From NCBI RefSeq assembly GCF_934617235.1, contig NZ_CAKTTZ010000039.1, positions 1-23,328 of the forward strand: DNA of 23,328 bases, in the 5' to 3' direction. Every line of letters starts with the position of its first letter. Positions within the stretch are counted from its first letter, which is position 1. Below the pieces are notes generated by a model. The model searched no databases. It saw nothing but the letters and a program-made list of their open reading frames with translations, and was not told the origin of the DNA. The position numbers and the translations under genes are program-made. This stretch comes from an uncultured Ellagibacter sp. Its GTDB lineage: Bacteria > Actinomycetota > Coriobacteriia > Coriobacteriales > Eggerthellaceae. Positions 22,544 to 23,328 of the stretch are shown one piece after another.

Positions 22544-23101
22544 CTATCGGGAAGCTGCGGAGCGCGGCAGGGGGCTGTATTCGCTTCCGGGCAAAAGCAG
22601 CCCTTGGCGTTCCATGTCGGTGCCGATTTCGCAGTATTCCTTCCACGCGCTTTCGAGCTCGGCGAGCTCCTTTTCAGTGAGGGGGCGCACAGCGCGCGCG
22701 GGTGAGCCTATCGCGAGCCAGCCGTCAGGGATGTTCGCCGTGCCGGTCACGAGTGCGCCCGCTCCCACAAGGCACCGAGAGCCGATTTTGGCGCGGTCTA
22801 TCACGGTGGCTCCCATGCCGATCAGCGAGCCCTCGCCGATGTCGCATCCGTGGACGATCGCCCCGTGTCCGATGGTCACCTTGTCGCCGATGCGCGTCAC
22901 CTCGTCGTGGTTCACGTGAATGCAGCAGTTCTCTTGAACGTTGGTCAGCTTCCCGATTTCAATGCGGCCGCCGAAATCGCCGCGGATGGTTGCTCCCTGT
23001 AAAATGGTGCACTCGGTACCGACTTTCACGTCGCCGATTACCGTGGCAGAGGGTGCAATGTGCGCGGTAGGGTCGATCTTTAGGTTCTTCAGATAATCCA
23101 T
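22544..23101 (-). CDS. Gamma-carbonic-anhydrase-like left-handed beta-helix protein
   Basis: A 185-residue hexapeptide-repeat protein (isoleucine-patch repeats such as VIGDVKVG, RIEIGKLTNV, RIGDKVTIGHG and DIGEGSLIGMGATV). The three zinc-ligand histidines of gamma-class carbonic anhydrases are present: H62 (CIHVNH), H79 and H84 (IGHGAIVHGC). R40/D42 (RGDFG) and Q56 (NVQ) are conserved too. It resembles YrdA/PaaY/CaiE-type proteins, which form trimers with the metal between subunits; whether it hydrates CO2 is not certain for this branch. ATG 23101 has AGGAGC upstream and gives the normal start of the helix; the frame extends to 23182 without a better start. It is convergent with the dehydrogenase (26-base gap). 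Confidence 0.88.
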   Translation of the reverse strand: MDYLKNLKIDPTAHIAPSATVIGDVKVGTECTILQGATIRGDFGGRIEIGKLTNVQENCCIHVNHDEVTRIGDKVTIGHGAIVHGCDIGEGSLIGMGATVIDRAKIGSRCLVGAGALVTGTANIPDGWLAIGSPARAVRPLTEKELAELESAWKEYCEIGTDMERQGLLLPGSEYSPLPRSAASR

Positions 23102-23253
23102 GGTTGCTCCTGTTCCAATTTCGCTCCTATGGTGGCACGAGGGGCTGGTCCCTGCAACTGCCAAGCAAGCGTTTGTGCGCAAAAACGAGAAAGCGACGCT
23201 TTGCTTCCCGCATGAGCGGCTTGAGAAACTTGGAAATGGGTGTAAACTCTTCT

Positions 23254-23279
23254 CTCTATGTTAAACCACCGTTGACATG
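23254..23279 (-). repeat. Right copy of 26-bp inverted repeat
   Basis: Exact reverse complement of 50-75. It overlaps the stop codon of the frame entering from the right edge. The bases on either side (GTGTAAACTCTT inward, GTCGGCGATC outward) do not match those of the left copy. Confidence 0.85.
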
Positions 23280-23326
23280 TCGGCGATCTGCCTGGTCCAG
23301 TAGACCATGGCGTCGCCGCATTCGAG
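23261..23326 (-). CDS. Partial C-terminal reading frame at right edge, unidentified
   Basis: The last 21 residues of a protein running in from beyond the window, ending GDAMVYWTRQIADMSTVV at a TAA (23263-23261). The composition (Trp, Tyr, Arg, Met, Asp) looks like real coding sequence. The stop codon lies inside the 26-bp repeat shared with the left edge, where another frame ends with the same MSTVV. A transposase tail overlapping an element end is a reasonable guess, but no family is recognised from so short a piece. Confidence 0.4.
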   Translation of the reverse strand, partial: LECGDAMVYWTRQIADMSTVV

Positions 23327-23328
23327 GT

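Noticed and set aside
22531..22553. Bidirectional terminator between the dehydrogenase and the carbonic-anhydrase-like gene
   Set aside because: TTCCCG/CGGGAA pairs over only 6 bp with an 11-base loop and no T-run on either strand after the stem.
50..23279. A single 23-kb transposon carrying the whole window
   Set aside because: The cargo is essential housekeeping genes (thrS, prfA, trxA/trxB), no transposase lies between the repeats, and no target duplication is seen.

Overview
The window is a piece of high-GC bacterial chromosome with dense, mostly short-spaced genes and strong GGAG-type ribosome binding sites. Gene content and protein style (actinobacterial ThrRS, RF1 and PrmC, a secreted CAP protein with SLH-type repeats, a YhdT/PanF pair, a MATE pump under a MarR regulator) suggest a gut actinobacterium of the class Coriobacteriia, probably Eggerthellales. 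That placement is an inference from protein style, not from a marker search.

Layout, left to right. Positions 1-457 are a gene-poor edge with a 26-bp repeat, a second imperfect inverted-repeat element, and a regulatory region with two operator-like palindromes. Then come a MarR regulator and a MATE efflux pump (458-2416); an NYN-nuclease/OST-HTH protein (2663-4453); a convergent RmlD-like reductase (4500-5366, minus); thrS (5565-7457) and a divergent TrmB-like methyltransferase (7551-8405); and a yhdT-panF pantothenate uptake pair (8605-10402). A minus-strand unit follows, with a patatin-like hydrolase and a CPA2 cation/proton antiporter (13269-10657). Next are trxA and trxB (13438-14799), a secreted CAP-SLH protein (14974-16263), prfA and prmC (16424-18750), purine nucleoside phosphorylase (18840-19679), a DASS/SLC13 anion transporter with a D-2-hydroxyacid dehydrogenase (19792-22517), a gamma-carbonic-anhydrase-like protein (22544-23101, minus), and the C-terminal end of an unidentified protein running off the right edge.

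Functionally this is largely core metabolism: translation (thrS, prfA, prmC, trmB), thiol redox (trxA, trxB), vitamin B5 uptake, purine salvage, and carboxylate uptake apparently coupled to 2-hydroxyacid/2-oxoacid interconversion. I found no phage module, CRISPR array, toxin-antitoxin pair, tRNA or rRNA.

The unusual material is repeats and regulation. A 26-bp perfect inverted repeat brackets almost the whole window (50-75 and 23254-23279). A multi-armed palindromic repeat lies in frame inside the anion transporter gene (about 20566-20823) and adds roughly 110 residues to a loop, which resembles the in-frame palindromic elements known from Rickettsia. A 109-nt near-perfect palindrome separates prfA from prmC. 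Two pseudo-palindromic sites 29 bp apart lie between the presumed marR promoter and its ribosome binding site. Several intergenic spacers carry short, decayed direct repeats.
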